From Oceanisphaera pacifica (lineage in GTDB: Bacteria > Pseudomonadota > Gammaproteobacteria > Enterobacterales > Aeromonadaceae), in contig NZ_JAGDFX010000012.1 of NCBI RefSeq assembly GCF_017498065.1, positions 1-64,000 on the forward strand: 64,000 nt of DNA. The letters are read 5' to 3'. The number at the start of each line of letters is the position of its first letter. Within the stretch, counting starts at the first letter, position 1. This document shows, in pieces, positions 45,683 to 53,787 of this stretch. The position numbers were made by a program, and so were the translations under genes. The notes beneath the pieces were generated by a model, which made no database searches, was not told where the DNA came from, and saw only the letters and a program-made list of their open reading frames with translations.

Positions 45683-46360
45683 ATGAAAATTCTGATCATC
45701 GAAGATGAACAAAAAACGGGAGATTATCTACAAAAAGGACTCAATGAGGCGGGGTTTGTGGTGGATCTTGCTCGCAACGGTTTAGATGGATTGCATCTTG
45801 CGACCTCAGAGCCCTATGACTTGATCATTATTGATGTCATGTTGCCCGATCTTAATGGCTGGCGAATTGTAGAAGCGCTGCGCGAACAAGGCCGAAATAT
45901 GCCACTGTTATTTTTAACCGCTAAAGACAGCGTAGAAGATAGAGTACGCGGGCTGGAACTGGGTGCCGACGATTACCTCGTTAAGCCCTTTGCCTTTGCC
46001 GAGTTACTGGCTCGGGTACGAACCCTACTACGTCGCGGCAGTCCACAAGCTGTCAGCAATCATCTAAAAGTGGCTGATCTCACTCTCAATTTACCTCGTC
46101 GCCACGCAGTGCGCGCCGGAAACCACATTCACTTAACCAATAAAGAGTTTACGCTGCTGGAGTTGTTAGTACGCCGCCAAGGAGAAGTGTTGCCGCGCTC
46201 GCTTATAGCCTCTCTGGTGTGGGATATGAATTTCGACAGTGACACCAATGTTATCGACGTGGCTATTCGCCGCCTGCGAGCCAAAATAGATGAAGATTAT
46301 GAGCCTAAACTTATCCAAACCATTAGAGGCATGGGCTACACCCTAGATATCAATCGCTAA
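45683..46360 (+). CDS. Copper response regulator, CusR/CopR-like (OmpR family)
   Basis: This 225-residue response regulator has a receiver domain with D51 as phospho-acceptor ([16 protein letters not shown]) and the conserved Lys in DDYLVKPF. A winged-helix OmpR-type DNA-binding domain follows (about 125-225, [19 protein letters not shown]). I place the start at the ATG at 45683 ([19 protein letters not shown]), although an upstream frame is open for 39 codons. It is divergent from copA, with a CusR box between them, and probably pairs with the sensor kinase at 40822. Confidence 0.93.
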   Translation: MKILIIEDEQKTGDYLQKGLNEAGFVVDLARNGLDGLHLATSEPYDLIIIDVMLPDLNGWRIVEALREQGRNMPLLFLTAKDSVEDRVRGLELGADDYLVKPFAFAELLARVRTLLRRGSPQAVSNHLKVADLTLNLPRRHAVRAGNHIHLTNKEFTLLELLVRRQGEVLPRSLIASLVWDMNFDSDTNVIDVAIRRLRAKIDEDYEPKLIQTIRGMGYTLDINR

Positions 46361-46469
46361 GCTATCTTTAGCTGTTAGCGAATATAGCTGCTTTTACTGC
46401 CTCCCTTTATTAATGCTATGGTCATTATGATATGTCGTTAAAGTTGTCACTAATAATAGGAGAAGTAAA

Positions 46470-47234
46470 ATGCCTGTTAGTCAGCCGCAAAAAAACGCTA
46501 CTCTCTATCGCATGGTCATGCCCAAACACACTTGTCCTTATGGTCTAAAGTCAAAAGATCTACTGGAACGCCAAGGGTTTACGGTGGATGACCAGCACCT
46601 GACCACCCGCGAGCAAACGGATGCCTTTATGAAAGAGCATCAGGTAGAGACAACGCCACAAACCTTTATCAAAGGTAAACGCATCGGCGGTTACGATGAG
46701 CTACAAGTCTACTTGGGCGATGCCAAACCAGAAAGTGAACGCTCAGATACCTCATATCAAGCTGTGATTGCTATTTTTACTATGGCGCTACTCATGGCGC
46801 TGGGGCTGTCTTGGTACCACACGAATAACCTATTTACGCTACGCGCATTTGAGTGGTTTATTGCTATTTCGATGTGCTTGCTGGCGCTACAAAAGCTCAA
46901 AGATATTGAGCAGTTTTCTACCATGTTTCTTAATTACGACCTATTGGCACAACGCTGGGTACGCTATGGCAAGCTCTACCCGTTTGGCGAGGCACTGGCC
47001 GGTATATTAATGACAGCAGGCGCCTTCATTTGGCTCGCTTCTCCGGTCGCTATCGTGATTGGCGGCATTGGTAGTGTGTCGGTAATTAAAGCCGTTTATA
47101 TTGATAAACGTGAGCTAAAATGTGCCTGCGCGGGGGGCGATAGCCAAGTGCCCTTGGGGTTTGTCTCTTTAACTGAAAACCTATTAATGGTCGCTATGGG
47201 GCTTTGGATGCTGCTTAAGCCGCTGTTTATCTAG
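46470..47234 (+). CDS. Glutaredoxin-MauE/DoxX fusion membrane protein
   Basis: This 254-residue fusion has an N-terminal glutaredoxin domain (about 10-85) with a single-Cys CPYG active site (22-25) and the TTPQTFIKGKRIGGYDEL glutathione-binding strand. A four-helix membrane domain follows (about 97-250) of the MauE/DoxX redox-associated type. A second conserved cysteine pair, CACAGGDSQVPLGFVS, lies near the end. It probably passes thiol/disulfide reducing power across or at the inner membrane. It follows copR by about 110 bp, which suggests copper-linked expression. The exact role is unknown. Confidence 0.85.
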   Translation: MPVSQPQKNATLYRMVMPKHTCPYGLKSKDLLERQGFTVDDQHLTTREQTDAFMKEHQVETTPQTFIKGKRIGGYDELQVYLGDAKPESERSDTSYQAVIAIFTMALLMALGLSWYHTNNLFTLRAFEWFIAISMCLLALQKLKDIEQFSTMFLNYDLLAQRWVRYGKLYPFGEALAGILMTAGAFIWLASPVAIVIGGIGSVSVIKAVYIDKRELKCACAGGDSQVPLGFVSLTENLLMVAMGLWMLLKPLFI

Positions 47235-47456
47235 TGACTGTTATTACGCTTATTACCCATGAGCGAGCGCCGTCTATTTGGTGAGAGTTGCATCAGTATG
47301 CGCTGCCATCTACCTTTATTGTCGACAATGTTGCTTTTATGTAACTAAAATGTATAGGTTAGATCAAAAACTCCCCTCTTATGTGGTAAGTACGTATACC
47401 GTCTTTGTGACGACCCTCATAGAATACGCTCAGAAGCACAACTTAGGATAATAATT

Positions 47457-48071
47457 ATGAAAAAACTCATGTTCTTAGCCAGTGCCCTGGCGCTTAATGC
47501 CATGCCGGCTTCAGCCGACATACCTCCTCAAGCGGCGGCCTGTATCGCTTGTCACCAAACCACCGGCTTGGGTATGCCACACTTGGCACCCGCCACGGCC
47601 GGCATGCCTGCCACTTATATCGCGGAACAAATTAGGCACTTTCAAACCGGTGAGCGCAAAAACGCCATTATGCAACCTATGGTGGCAGCCCTAGACGAAG
47701 CCGGAATTAAGGCGGTGAGTGAATGGTTTGCCAGTCTGCCACTTCCACAGCCAGTAGCCTTAACGCCTCGCGGTGAAAAAGCCCCGCAAGAGATCACTGA
47801 TTTAGGTGAAAAGCTCGCTTATTTAGGCGCCTGGGAGCGTAATATACCTAGTTGTGTTTCTTGCCATGGGCCAGAAGGCATAGGCGTGGGTGATACCTTT
47901 CCTCATTTAGCAGGCCAGCATGCCGACTACATTGAAAGTCAACTGCATGCTTGGCAAAAAGGTACGCGAACCGGCGATAGTCATGATCTAATGGGTCATA
48001 TCGCAGAAAAACTTACCGCCGAAGAAATTACCGCGGTTGCTAGCTACTTTGCCAACGTGGAGACAAAATAA
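47457..48071 (+). CDS. tsdB: Dihaem cytochrome c (TsdB/c4-like)
   Basis: This 204-residue periplasmic protein has a signal peptide (about 1-20, cleavage after SA-D). Two haem c sites, CIACH (29-33) and CVSCH (about 135), give two c-type domains of the cytochrome c4 kind, with axial Met residues following. It is cotranscribed with the following TsdA-like gene, since its TAA overlaps the next ATG by one base. TsdB-type cytochromes are the electron partners of thiosulfate dehydrogenase, and the assignment depends on that linkage. Confidence 0.82.
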   Translation: MKKLMFLASALALNAMPASADIPPQAAACIACHQTTGLGMPHLAPATAGMPATYIAEQIRHFQTGERKNAIMQPMVAALDEAGIKAVSEWFASLPLPQPVALTPRGEKAPQEITDLGEKLAYLGAWERNIPSCVSCHGPEGIGVGDTFPHLAGQHADYIESQLHAWQKGTRTGDSHDLMGHIAEKLTAEEITAVASYFANVETK

Positions 48072-49144
48072 TGATGAAACTATCTTCTGTGACGTTACTG
48101 CTAAGCGCATCGTTAGTTTTTGTCAGCAACACTTATGCGGCGGAAGTTGATACTGCCAAATTGGCCGTACAAGATGAATTACCAGACAGTAAACTGCTTA
48201 GTGAATACCCCAAGGCACCCGGCTGGGATCAGCTGCCCGAAGGTGAATTAGGTGAAAAAGTGGTACGTGGCTATCAGTACTTTGTTGATACCCAAAAGCT
48301 GGCACCAAAATTTAACGGTAACGATCTAAACTGTGTCAACTGCCACATGGATGGCGGTAAAAAAGAAAATGCCGCACCTTTATGGGCCGCTTATATGAGC
48401 TACCCTGCCTATCGCAGTAAAAATAATAAAATTAATGACTTTCAAGAGCGTATTCAAGGTTGCTTCTTGTTCTCGATGAACGGTACCCCACCACCTACTG
48501 ACGATGATGTGTTAGTCGACTTATCGGCTTATGCTTATTGGTTAGCTCAAGGCACGCTAACAGGGAAAGACTTTGATGTGGCCGACATGCCAGTGCCCTC
48601 TGATGCCGAATTACTAAAAGGCGGTAAGCGTGACGACTTTCCCTTTACTCAAGCCTATTTAGATAATGGCGGCAGTACCGAGCCTGAGCTACCTGGCCGT
48701 GGCTATCCTAAACTTGAACAGCCCGAGCTAATACCGGATATTGCGCGCGGTAAAACCGTCTTTGAACAAGAGTGTTCTGTGTGCCATGGTGAAAATGGTC
48801 AAGGCCAACAGGTTAATGACCATTATGTATTCCCACCCTTATGGGGCCCAGAAACCTACAACTGGGGCGCAGGTATGCACAGGGTGAACACTGCGGCTAA
48901 CTTTATTAAACACAATATGCCGCTAGGCATGCCGGGTAAGCTCACCGACCAACAAGCATGGGATGTGGCGACCTACTTAAACTCTCATGACCGTCCACAA
49001 GACCCCCGTAACCAAGGCGATATACAGGCTACGCGTGATACCTTTCACCAGCATAAAAACGTAGAAATATTTTACGGCAAAGAAGTAGATGGCAAGGTAT
49101 TAGGCAGCGAAAGCTACCCTAACCACCCAAGAAAACCCGAATAA
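48071..49144 (+). CDS. tsdA: Dihaem thiosulfate dehydrogenase-like cytochrome (TsdA family)
   Basis: TsdA interconverts thiosulfate and tetrathionate in the periplasm. The 357 residues have a signal peptide (about 1-23), haem sites CVNCH (88-92) and CSVCH (235-239), and Cys131 in QERIQGCFLFSMNG, which fits the unusual His/Cys-ligated active-site haem of TsdA. The second domain carries YVFPPLWGPETYNWGAGMHR and axial Met candidates in NMPLGMPGK. The directionality (thiosulfate oxidation or tetrathionate reduction) cannot be told. It lies in a two-gene operon with the TsdB-like cytochrome and is followed by a strong terminator. Confidence 0.85.
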   Translation: MMKLSSVTLLLSASLVFVSNTYAAEVDTAKLAVQDELPDSKLLSEYPKAPGWDQLPEGELGEKVVRGYQYFVDTQKLAPKFNGNDLNCVNCHMDGGKKENAAPLWAAYMSYPAYRSKNNKINDFQERIQGCFLFSMNGTPPPTDDDVLVDLSAYAYWLAQGTLTGKDFDVADMPVPSDAELLKGGKRDDFPFTQAYLDNGGSTEPELPGRGYPKLEQPELIPDIARGKTVFEQECSVCHGENGQGQQVNDHYVFPPLWGPETYNWGAGMHRVNTAANFIKHNMPLGMPGKLTDQQAWDVATYLNSHDRPQDPRNQGDIQATRDTFHQHKNVEIFYGKEVDGKVLGSESYPNHPRKPE

Positions 49145-49162
49145 GCGAACATCTGAATCATA

Positions 49163-49188
49163 AAAAAAGGGCCTAATGGCCCTTTTTT
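49163..49188 (+). terminator. Rho-independent terminator of tsdBA
   Basis: AAAAAAGGGCC, TAAT loop, then GGCCCTTTTTT. It lies 19 bases after the stop and would act on both strands. Confidence 0.93.
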
Positions 49189-49200
49189 ATTTCCCCAAGT

Positions 49201-49551
49201 TATACCAATCGCACTAAAGAAGCAGTCAGCTTTACTTACTGCAAAAGCCGAACAAAGGGCCATAAGCTGTGGAGCCGCCTGTTAGCAGCCCAACAGACAG
49301 CACTGAGCTCAAGAAGCGGCAACAGAGATCGCCTCCCATGACCGTGACAATGCCAGGGATGGCATTTCCCGAGCCCGTATGGGCCAGCTTGCTGGCGTGT
49401 ATCTTTGTTGGGTAATGGAACGAATATCCAGTGAATATTCGCAGCCATACCCAGCAAAGATGGCTAGCCCAGTGGCGTGTCGTGGGAGGTGACTCTGTTG
49501 CCGCCTTTATACTGATTTTAAATAGATCAATTATTTAGTGTGTTTGGTATA
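49201..49551. mobile_element. MITE-like element, long (351 bp) form, with TA-flanked TIRs
   Basis: The ends TATACCAATCGCACTAAAGA and, on the minus strand, TATACCAAACACACTAAATA match at 17 of 20 positions. A 122-bp internally deleted relative lies at 16621-16742. The TA at both ends is compatible with IS630/Tc1-type target duplication (inference). There is no transposase. An inner hairpin AATGCC-AGGGAT-GGCATT (49349-49366) is shared with the 192-bp elements. Its right end contains the final codons and stop of ybdG. Confidence 0.75.
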
Positions 49552-50841
49552 AATATTCTGCGCTGTACTATCTGCCGCTGAGTGCCCACCAGCCAGCATT
49601 CGCATATCGTAGCCGGTTGGAGATTCATGAGCACGTAAGCCAAACTCGGGTAACACAGCAAAGATATGGTCAAAAATATCGCCTTGTGTTGCCTCATAAT
49701 TCACCCAGCCGGTACTTTTAGTAAAAGCATAAACCTGAACCGGTATTCCATTAGGAGTCTGCTCTAACTGACGCACTAACAGCAACATACGCTGATGAAT
49801 ATCAGGATGATTTTGTAATAAGGTTTCTAAATAAACCCGAAAAGTCCCTAAGTTCGTCAATCGTCTGCCATTAGCTAACGACGTTAAATCCGGTTGCATC
49901 TGATCGTTATACTCAGCAAGCTCTGCCATTTTTTTATCTAAATACGGCGCCAGCATTTGCGTGCGGCGTAAACGCTCAATATCCGCCTCTTCTAAAAAGC
50001 GCACGCTGCTGCTATCAATCAAAATATTACGCATTAATCGACGGCCACCAGACTCACTCATGCCACGCCAGTTAATAAAGGAGTCAGAAATAAGGGCATA
50101 AGTGGGAATAGTAGTAATAGTATTATCCCAGTTTTGTACTTTTACCGTAGTTAAACCGATATCAATCACGGCACCATTGGCACCGTACTTAGGCATTTCT
50201 AGCCAATCTCCCACCGTTAACATATTGTTAGCGGATAATTGAATGCCTGCCACCAAGCCTAAGATAGGGTCTTTAAATACCAACATTAATACCGCCGTCA
50301 TGGCACCTAAACCACTCAACAGTATCAGCGGCGACTTACCAATTAGGGTTGAAATAACCAGTAAACCGATAAAAATACTCGCCATTAACTTAATGCTTTG
50401 AAAAATTCCCCGCAGCGGAAAGTTAATCATAGACGGCTTATACTGAAAAATATCCAATAAAGAATCTAGCAAAGAAAACAGCACCAGCAGGCTATATGAC
50501 AAGATCCAAATATGCGCGACCGATTGAATGAGAGGCAGTAACCCAGAGCTGCTTTCTAGCCAAAGTCCGGCTTGGGTATAAATAATAATCCCCTGTAAGA
50601 GTAAGGCGATACGGCTATATAACTTGCGTGCAAAAAACGCCTTACGCCAAACTCGACGGTCGCTTTTGGCTCGACTCTCCACCCAAGCCAGGATCACTTT
50701 ATGCAATAAAAAATGAATAACTGCCGACAGTATCGCAATCAGCAATAAGGCCGCGGCTGTGTATAACAAATCAGAATACTGTGGCACATACTTATCCAGA
50801 ACAGGCATTACCAAGTTTTCTAGATCGCTCGTTTCATTCAT
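49531..50841 (-). CDS. ybdG: MscS-family mechanosensitive channel YbdG
   Basis: This 436-residue inner-membrane protein is close to E. coli YbdG (415 residues), which is the miniconductance channel that protects against osmotic downshock. Five TM segments lead to the MscS pore and beta domain (SGLGAMTAVLMLVFKDPILG, GDWLEMPKYGANGAVIDIGL, TTVKVQNWDNTITTIPTYAL). The family C-terminus ends near SPTGYDMRMLAGG. Here it continues into ADSTAQNIYTKHTK, and the last six or so codons plus the TAA stop come from the right end of the MITE at 49201-49551. The extension is probably harmless. Confidence 0.94.
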   Translation of the reverse strand: MNETSDLENLVMPVLDKYVPQYSDLLYTAAALLLIAILSAVIHFLLHKVILAWVESRAKSDRRVWRKAFFARKLYSRIALLLQGIIIYTQAGLWLESSSGLLPLIQSVAHIWILSYSLLVLFSLLDSLLDIFQYKPSMINFPLRGIFQSIKLMASIFIGLLVISTLIGKSPLILLSGLGAMTAVLMLVFKDPILGLVAGIQLSANNMLTVGDWLEMPKYGANGAVIDIGLTTVKVQNWDNTITTIPTYALISDSFINWRGMSESGGRRLMRNILIDSSSVRFLEEADIERLRRTQMLAPYLDKKMAELAEYNDQMQPDLTSLANGRRLTNLGTFRVYLETLLQNHPDIHQRMLLLVRQLEQTPNGIPVQVYAFTKSTGWVNYEATQGDIFDHIFAVLPEFGLRAHESPTGYDMRMLAGGHSAADSTAQNIYTKHTK

Positions 50842-50889
50842 GGGCTGTCTCTCTTTAAAGATTACTGATGCAGATATTGATGGCCACCA

Positions 50890-51570
50890 TTAAGAGGTAA
50901 CTTTAGGCCCGTACATATAAAGCCCGCCTTTGGCTAAGGCTTGTAAATAAGCAGGCCTTGCTTGTAGCTGAGCCACATAGGCGTGAATTCTTGGGTAGCT
51001 ATCTGCCAATCTAGGGTTATGCATGGCGGCTTCTAATGGAAAGCTCATCTGAATATCTGCACTACTAAAGCTATCCCCTAAAAACCACTCATGGCAGGCG
51101 AGATGATCTGCCACAAAATTAAGGTGGGCATGTAATTGCTGACTCAAAAAAGCATCATAAATACCTGCCACTAACTTTTTAGCAACCGGGCGCACAAAAA
51201 AGGGCATAGGCGCTTGCTGCACTTTGTCTAGCACATGGCCCATCCATAGCGGTGGCATTAGCGATCCTTCCGCATAATGTAGCCAATAAACATAATCCCA
51301 CCATGCAGGCGTATCCGCCTCTGGTAAAAGCGCAGCACCATATTTGTGTGCTAAGTAATCAATAATAGCCCCCGACTCGGCCAGAGTTATCTCATTATCA
51401 GTTAATATCGGTGCCTTGCCCAAAGGATGTATACGCTTAAGGCTGGCCGGCGCCAAGCTGGTATCGGCATCTCTTTGATAGCACTTAATATCATAATCTA
51501 GCTGCAGTTCTTCTAGCATCCAGACAATACGTTGTGAGCGAGAATCATTAAGGTGGTGTAGCTCTATCAC
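50890..51570 (-). CDS. Glutathione S-transferase-family protein
   Basis: This 226-residue cytosolic protein has an N-terminal thioredoxin-like GST domain (about 1-78, with HHLNDSRSQRIVWMLEEL and the cis-Pro/Ser motif HPLGKAPILTDNEITLAESG) and an all-helical C-terminal domain. It resembles the group with catalytic Ser/Asn near SRSQR. The substrate is unknown. I favour the GTG at 51570, with AAGGA 9 bases upstream. A TTG two codons earlier is in frame. Confidence 0.9.
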   Translation of the reverse strand: MIELHHLNDSRSQRIVWMLEELQLDYDIKCYQRDADTSLAPASLKRIHPLGKAPILTDNEITLAESGAIIDYLAHKYGAALLPEADTPAWWDYVYWLHYAEGSLMPPLWMGHVLDKVQQAPMPFFVRPVAKKLVAGIYDAFLSQQLHAHLNFVADHLACHEWFLGDSFSSADIQMSFPLEAAMHNPRLADSYPRIHAYVAQLQARPAYLQALAKGGLYMYGPKVTS

Positions 51571-51868
51571 GTGCAAGCTTCCTTATTGTTTATGGAATTT
51601 ATTTATCAATATTGTCTTACCAGAAGTGTGCTCCACTGCACAAAACATATCATAAATGTCTTCGTTAAAACGCTACCAATGAACGCAACAACCAAGTCTC
51701 AAAGCAGGCTACTCAGGCTCATAGTTAAAGGTAAGTCTATTCGGCAAGCTCTTTTACGAGATGTTTCATAAAAGTTAAGACTTATGTCCAATAGAACAAG
51801 CTGATAACACCCCCTATTATCAGCCTCAAAATGACACCATTAAGATGGTCAGCATCAAGGAGAGTCAC

Positions 51869-53368
51869 GTGTCACACACCAACGAAAATAGTTACCAAGC
51901 GAATCAGACTAGTAGCGAATCTGAAAGTAGTTACCAAGCTCAACACAAGCCAAGTAGCGAATTTGAAAGCCGCGCAGCCTACCTTGAGCATGAATTATCA
52001 ATTATGCAGCCTAAGCGTTGGCGTATAAATCTTCCATTTAAAGACTACCGTTTTGAACTGGAAGATTTAATCCCTGCTCTTGCGGCCACTATTGGTAAAA
52101 TAGTAATGGTCGCGGCTGTGGTTGCGGCTTTTGCTGGACCTCTAGGTTTGTCAGATGCCTTTGTAGTAGAAAATACGCGCTTTGAGATGCTGATTGCGGC
52201 CATCTTTTTTGTGATCTTATTCTCGGGCTTTATTAACCCTACCGCGAACTTGGCCGGTACTCATGGCCCCATGATCCCACTGATTCCTTTGATTGTTGCC
52301 TCTGGGGGGCACCCACTGGCATTAGGGTTATTAGTGGGCTTTTTTGGTCTCTTACTCAGTGTAAGTAAGGGCGGCAGTAAATTAATGGCCTTAACCAGTG
52401 ATGGGGTGCGAGGCGGACTATTAATTTATCTTGGCGCCATCGGCTTACTGAGCCAGTTAAAGTCAATCACCAACTGGGCTAACGGCATAGAAATGGGCTA
52501 CATCGCTTTTGTGGTGATAATAAGCACCATTATTATGTATGCCTTGCTGGCTCGCTGGGGCATGCGCTGGTTGTCTATTCCGTTAGGCTCAGGTATTGCG
52601 CTGCTGATCGCCCTAGCATTAGGCGCCCCTTTTGAATTTGTTACCGAACCTGGCATTCCACCACTGTCACCTACCTATTGGTGGGGAGCAGACACCGGTT
52701 GGCAAATGGGCCTACCTGATTTAGGCGCTTTTATTAGTGTGGCTCCGTTTGCTATCTTAGCCGTCGCCATGTGGTCACCGGATGTAATGGGCCAGCGGGT
52801 ATTCCAAGAAATGAATTACCCTAAAAAAGCCAACAAAGTCTTAATGAACGTAGACGACACCATGGGCGTGGCTGCCATTCGCCAAGCATTTGGTAGCGCC
52901 TTGGGTGGGGGTAACTTAGCCTCTTCATGGGGGACTTATATTATTCCTGCCGCTATTGCTAAGCGCCCTATTCCAGCAGGGGCTATTTTAACCGGTGTGA
53001 TGTGTATTGTTGCAGCACTTTGGGGCTACCCAATGGACTTAGCGGTATGGCCTCCGGTACTCAGTGTAGCGCTGATTGTTGGGGTGTTTATGCCGCTACT
53101 TGAAGCAGGTATGCAAATGACTCGTAGCACCACCAGTAGTCAGTCGGCAGGCATAGTGGTATTTGCCTCTGCATTTGTTAATCCGGTATTTGGCTGGTCA
53201 ATGACAATGTTGCTCGATAACTTAGGTCTTATTGGTGATAAAGAGCGCGGTAAAACGCTGCGCCGCACCGACCGCTGGGTTATTCCAGGCATCACTTTTA
53301 TCGTACTGCTAGTTATTATGGCAGGGGTTGATATGTTGCCAGGTATTCCAGGCTTTATTGCACATTAA
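51869..53368 (+). CDS. DUF3360 family permease
   Basis: This 499-residue membrane protein has a hydrophilic Ser/Gln-rich N-terminus (about 1-60) and 10-12 TM segments. It belongs to the DUF3360 group found in vibrios and relatives, distantly related to sulfate and nucleobase permeases. FSGFINPTANLAGTHGPMIP and SSWGTYIIPAAIAKRPIPAG are distinctive. The substrate is unknown. I start at GTG 51869 because AAGGAG lies 6 bases upstream. An upstream ATG at 51845 is in frame but has no ribosome site. It is monocistronic with its own terminator. Confidence 0.85.
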   Translation: MSHTNENSYQANQTSSESESSYQAQHKPSSEFESRAAYLEHELSIMQPKRWRINLPFKDYRFELEDLIPALAATIGKIVMVAAVVAAFAGPLGLSDAFVVENTRFEMLIAAIFFVILFSGFINPTANLAGTHGPMIPLIPLIVASGGHPLALGLLVGFFGLLLSVSKGGSKLMALTSDGVRGGLLIYLGAIGLLSQLKSITNWANGIEMGYIAFVVIISTIIMYALLARWGMRWLSIPLGSGIALLIALALGAPFEFVTEPGIPPLSPTYWWGADTGWQMGLPDLGAFISVAPFAILAVAMWSPDVMGQRVFQEMNYPKKANKVLMNVDDTMGVAAIRQAFGSALGGGNLASSWGTYIIPAAIAKRPIPAGAILTGVMCIVAALWGYPMDLAVWPPVLSVALIVGVFMPLLEAGMQMTRSTTSSQSAGIVVFASAFVNPVFGWSMTMLLDNLGLIGDKERGKTLRRTDRWVIPGITFIVLLVIMAGVDMLPGIPGFIAH

Positions 53369-53389
53369 TATACACTAAGCCCCCAACTA

Positions 53390-53427
53390 AAAAGCCCGAG
53401 CCTGTAATCACAGACTCGGGCTTTTTT
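53390..53427 (+). terminator. Rho-independent terminator after the DUF3360 gene
   Basis: AAAAGCCCGAG and CTCGGGCTTTT form an 11-bp stem around a 14-base loop, followed by TTTTTT. Confidence 0.93.
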
Positions 53428-53470
53428 ATTTAATACACTGACGGATATGACTTTAAGTGACAGCCTTTAA

Positions 53471-53662
53471 GCCTGTCACTTAGTCACAAGTATATAAAGT
53501 GCCATAGTGTATGAAGAGCCAGCAGGCTTGCCTGCGCCAACTCGCTTAAACCGCATCCCTGCGGCGCTCGGCAAATGCCGTCCCTGGCATTTGACGGTTG
53601 GCTACGGCAATGCCTCCTGTCTCTTCTTCATGTTTTGGTGTCGGCTGTTTGTAGTGACAGGC
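53471..53662. mobile_element. 192-bp MITE-like element, copy B
   Basis: Same length, same GCCTGTCACT/AGTGACAGGC perfect termini and same internal hairpins as copy A (34462-34653). The hairpins are CCGCA/TGCGG (53551-53564) and AAATGCC/GGCATTT (53573-53592). It lies between the converging DUF3360 and sbcC genes. Confidence 0.8.
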
Positions 53663-53695
53663 AGCTCGGTGCTAATGGGAAGGCAGAGGGTGTCT

Positions 53696-53785
53696 GCTCC
53701 GTCGACCCTCCGCGCCAGGGCAGAAAAGTGCTCCTGACATTTCTGCATTCTCGCCATCCTTGGCGGTCAGATGGCGCGGCGGAGC
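53696..53785. repeat. GC-rich imperfect palindrome at the 3' end of sbcC
   Basis: GCTCCGTCG-rest-CGCGCCA on the left partly mirrors TGGCGCGGCGGAGC on the right. Nested hairpins are CGCCA/TGGCG (53752-53765) and CAGAAA/TTTCTG (53721-53745). It begins 3 bases beyond the sbcC stop on the minus strand and could serve as its transcript end. Confidence 0.55.
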
Positions 53786-53787
53786 TT

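Noticed and set aside
51571-51771. 66-codon plus-strand ORF upstream of the DUF3360 gene
   Set aside because: Starts inside the gst start region, has no ribosome site or family similarity, and the composition is typical of AT-rich intergenic DNA.
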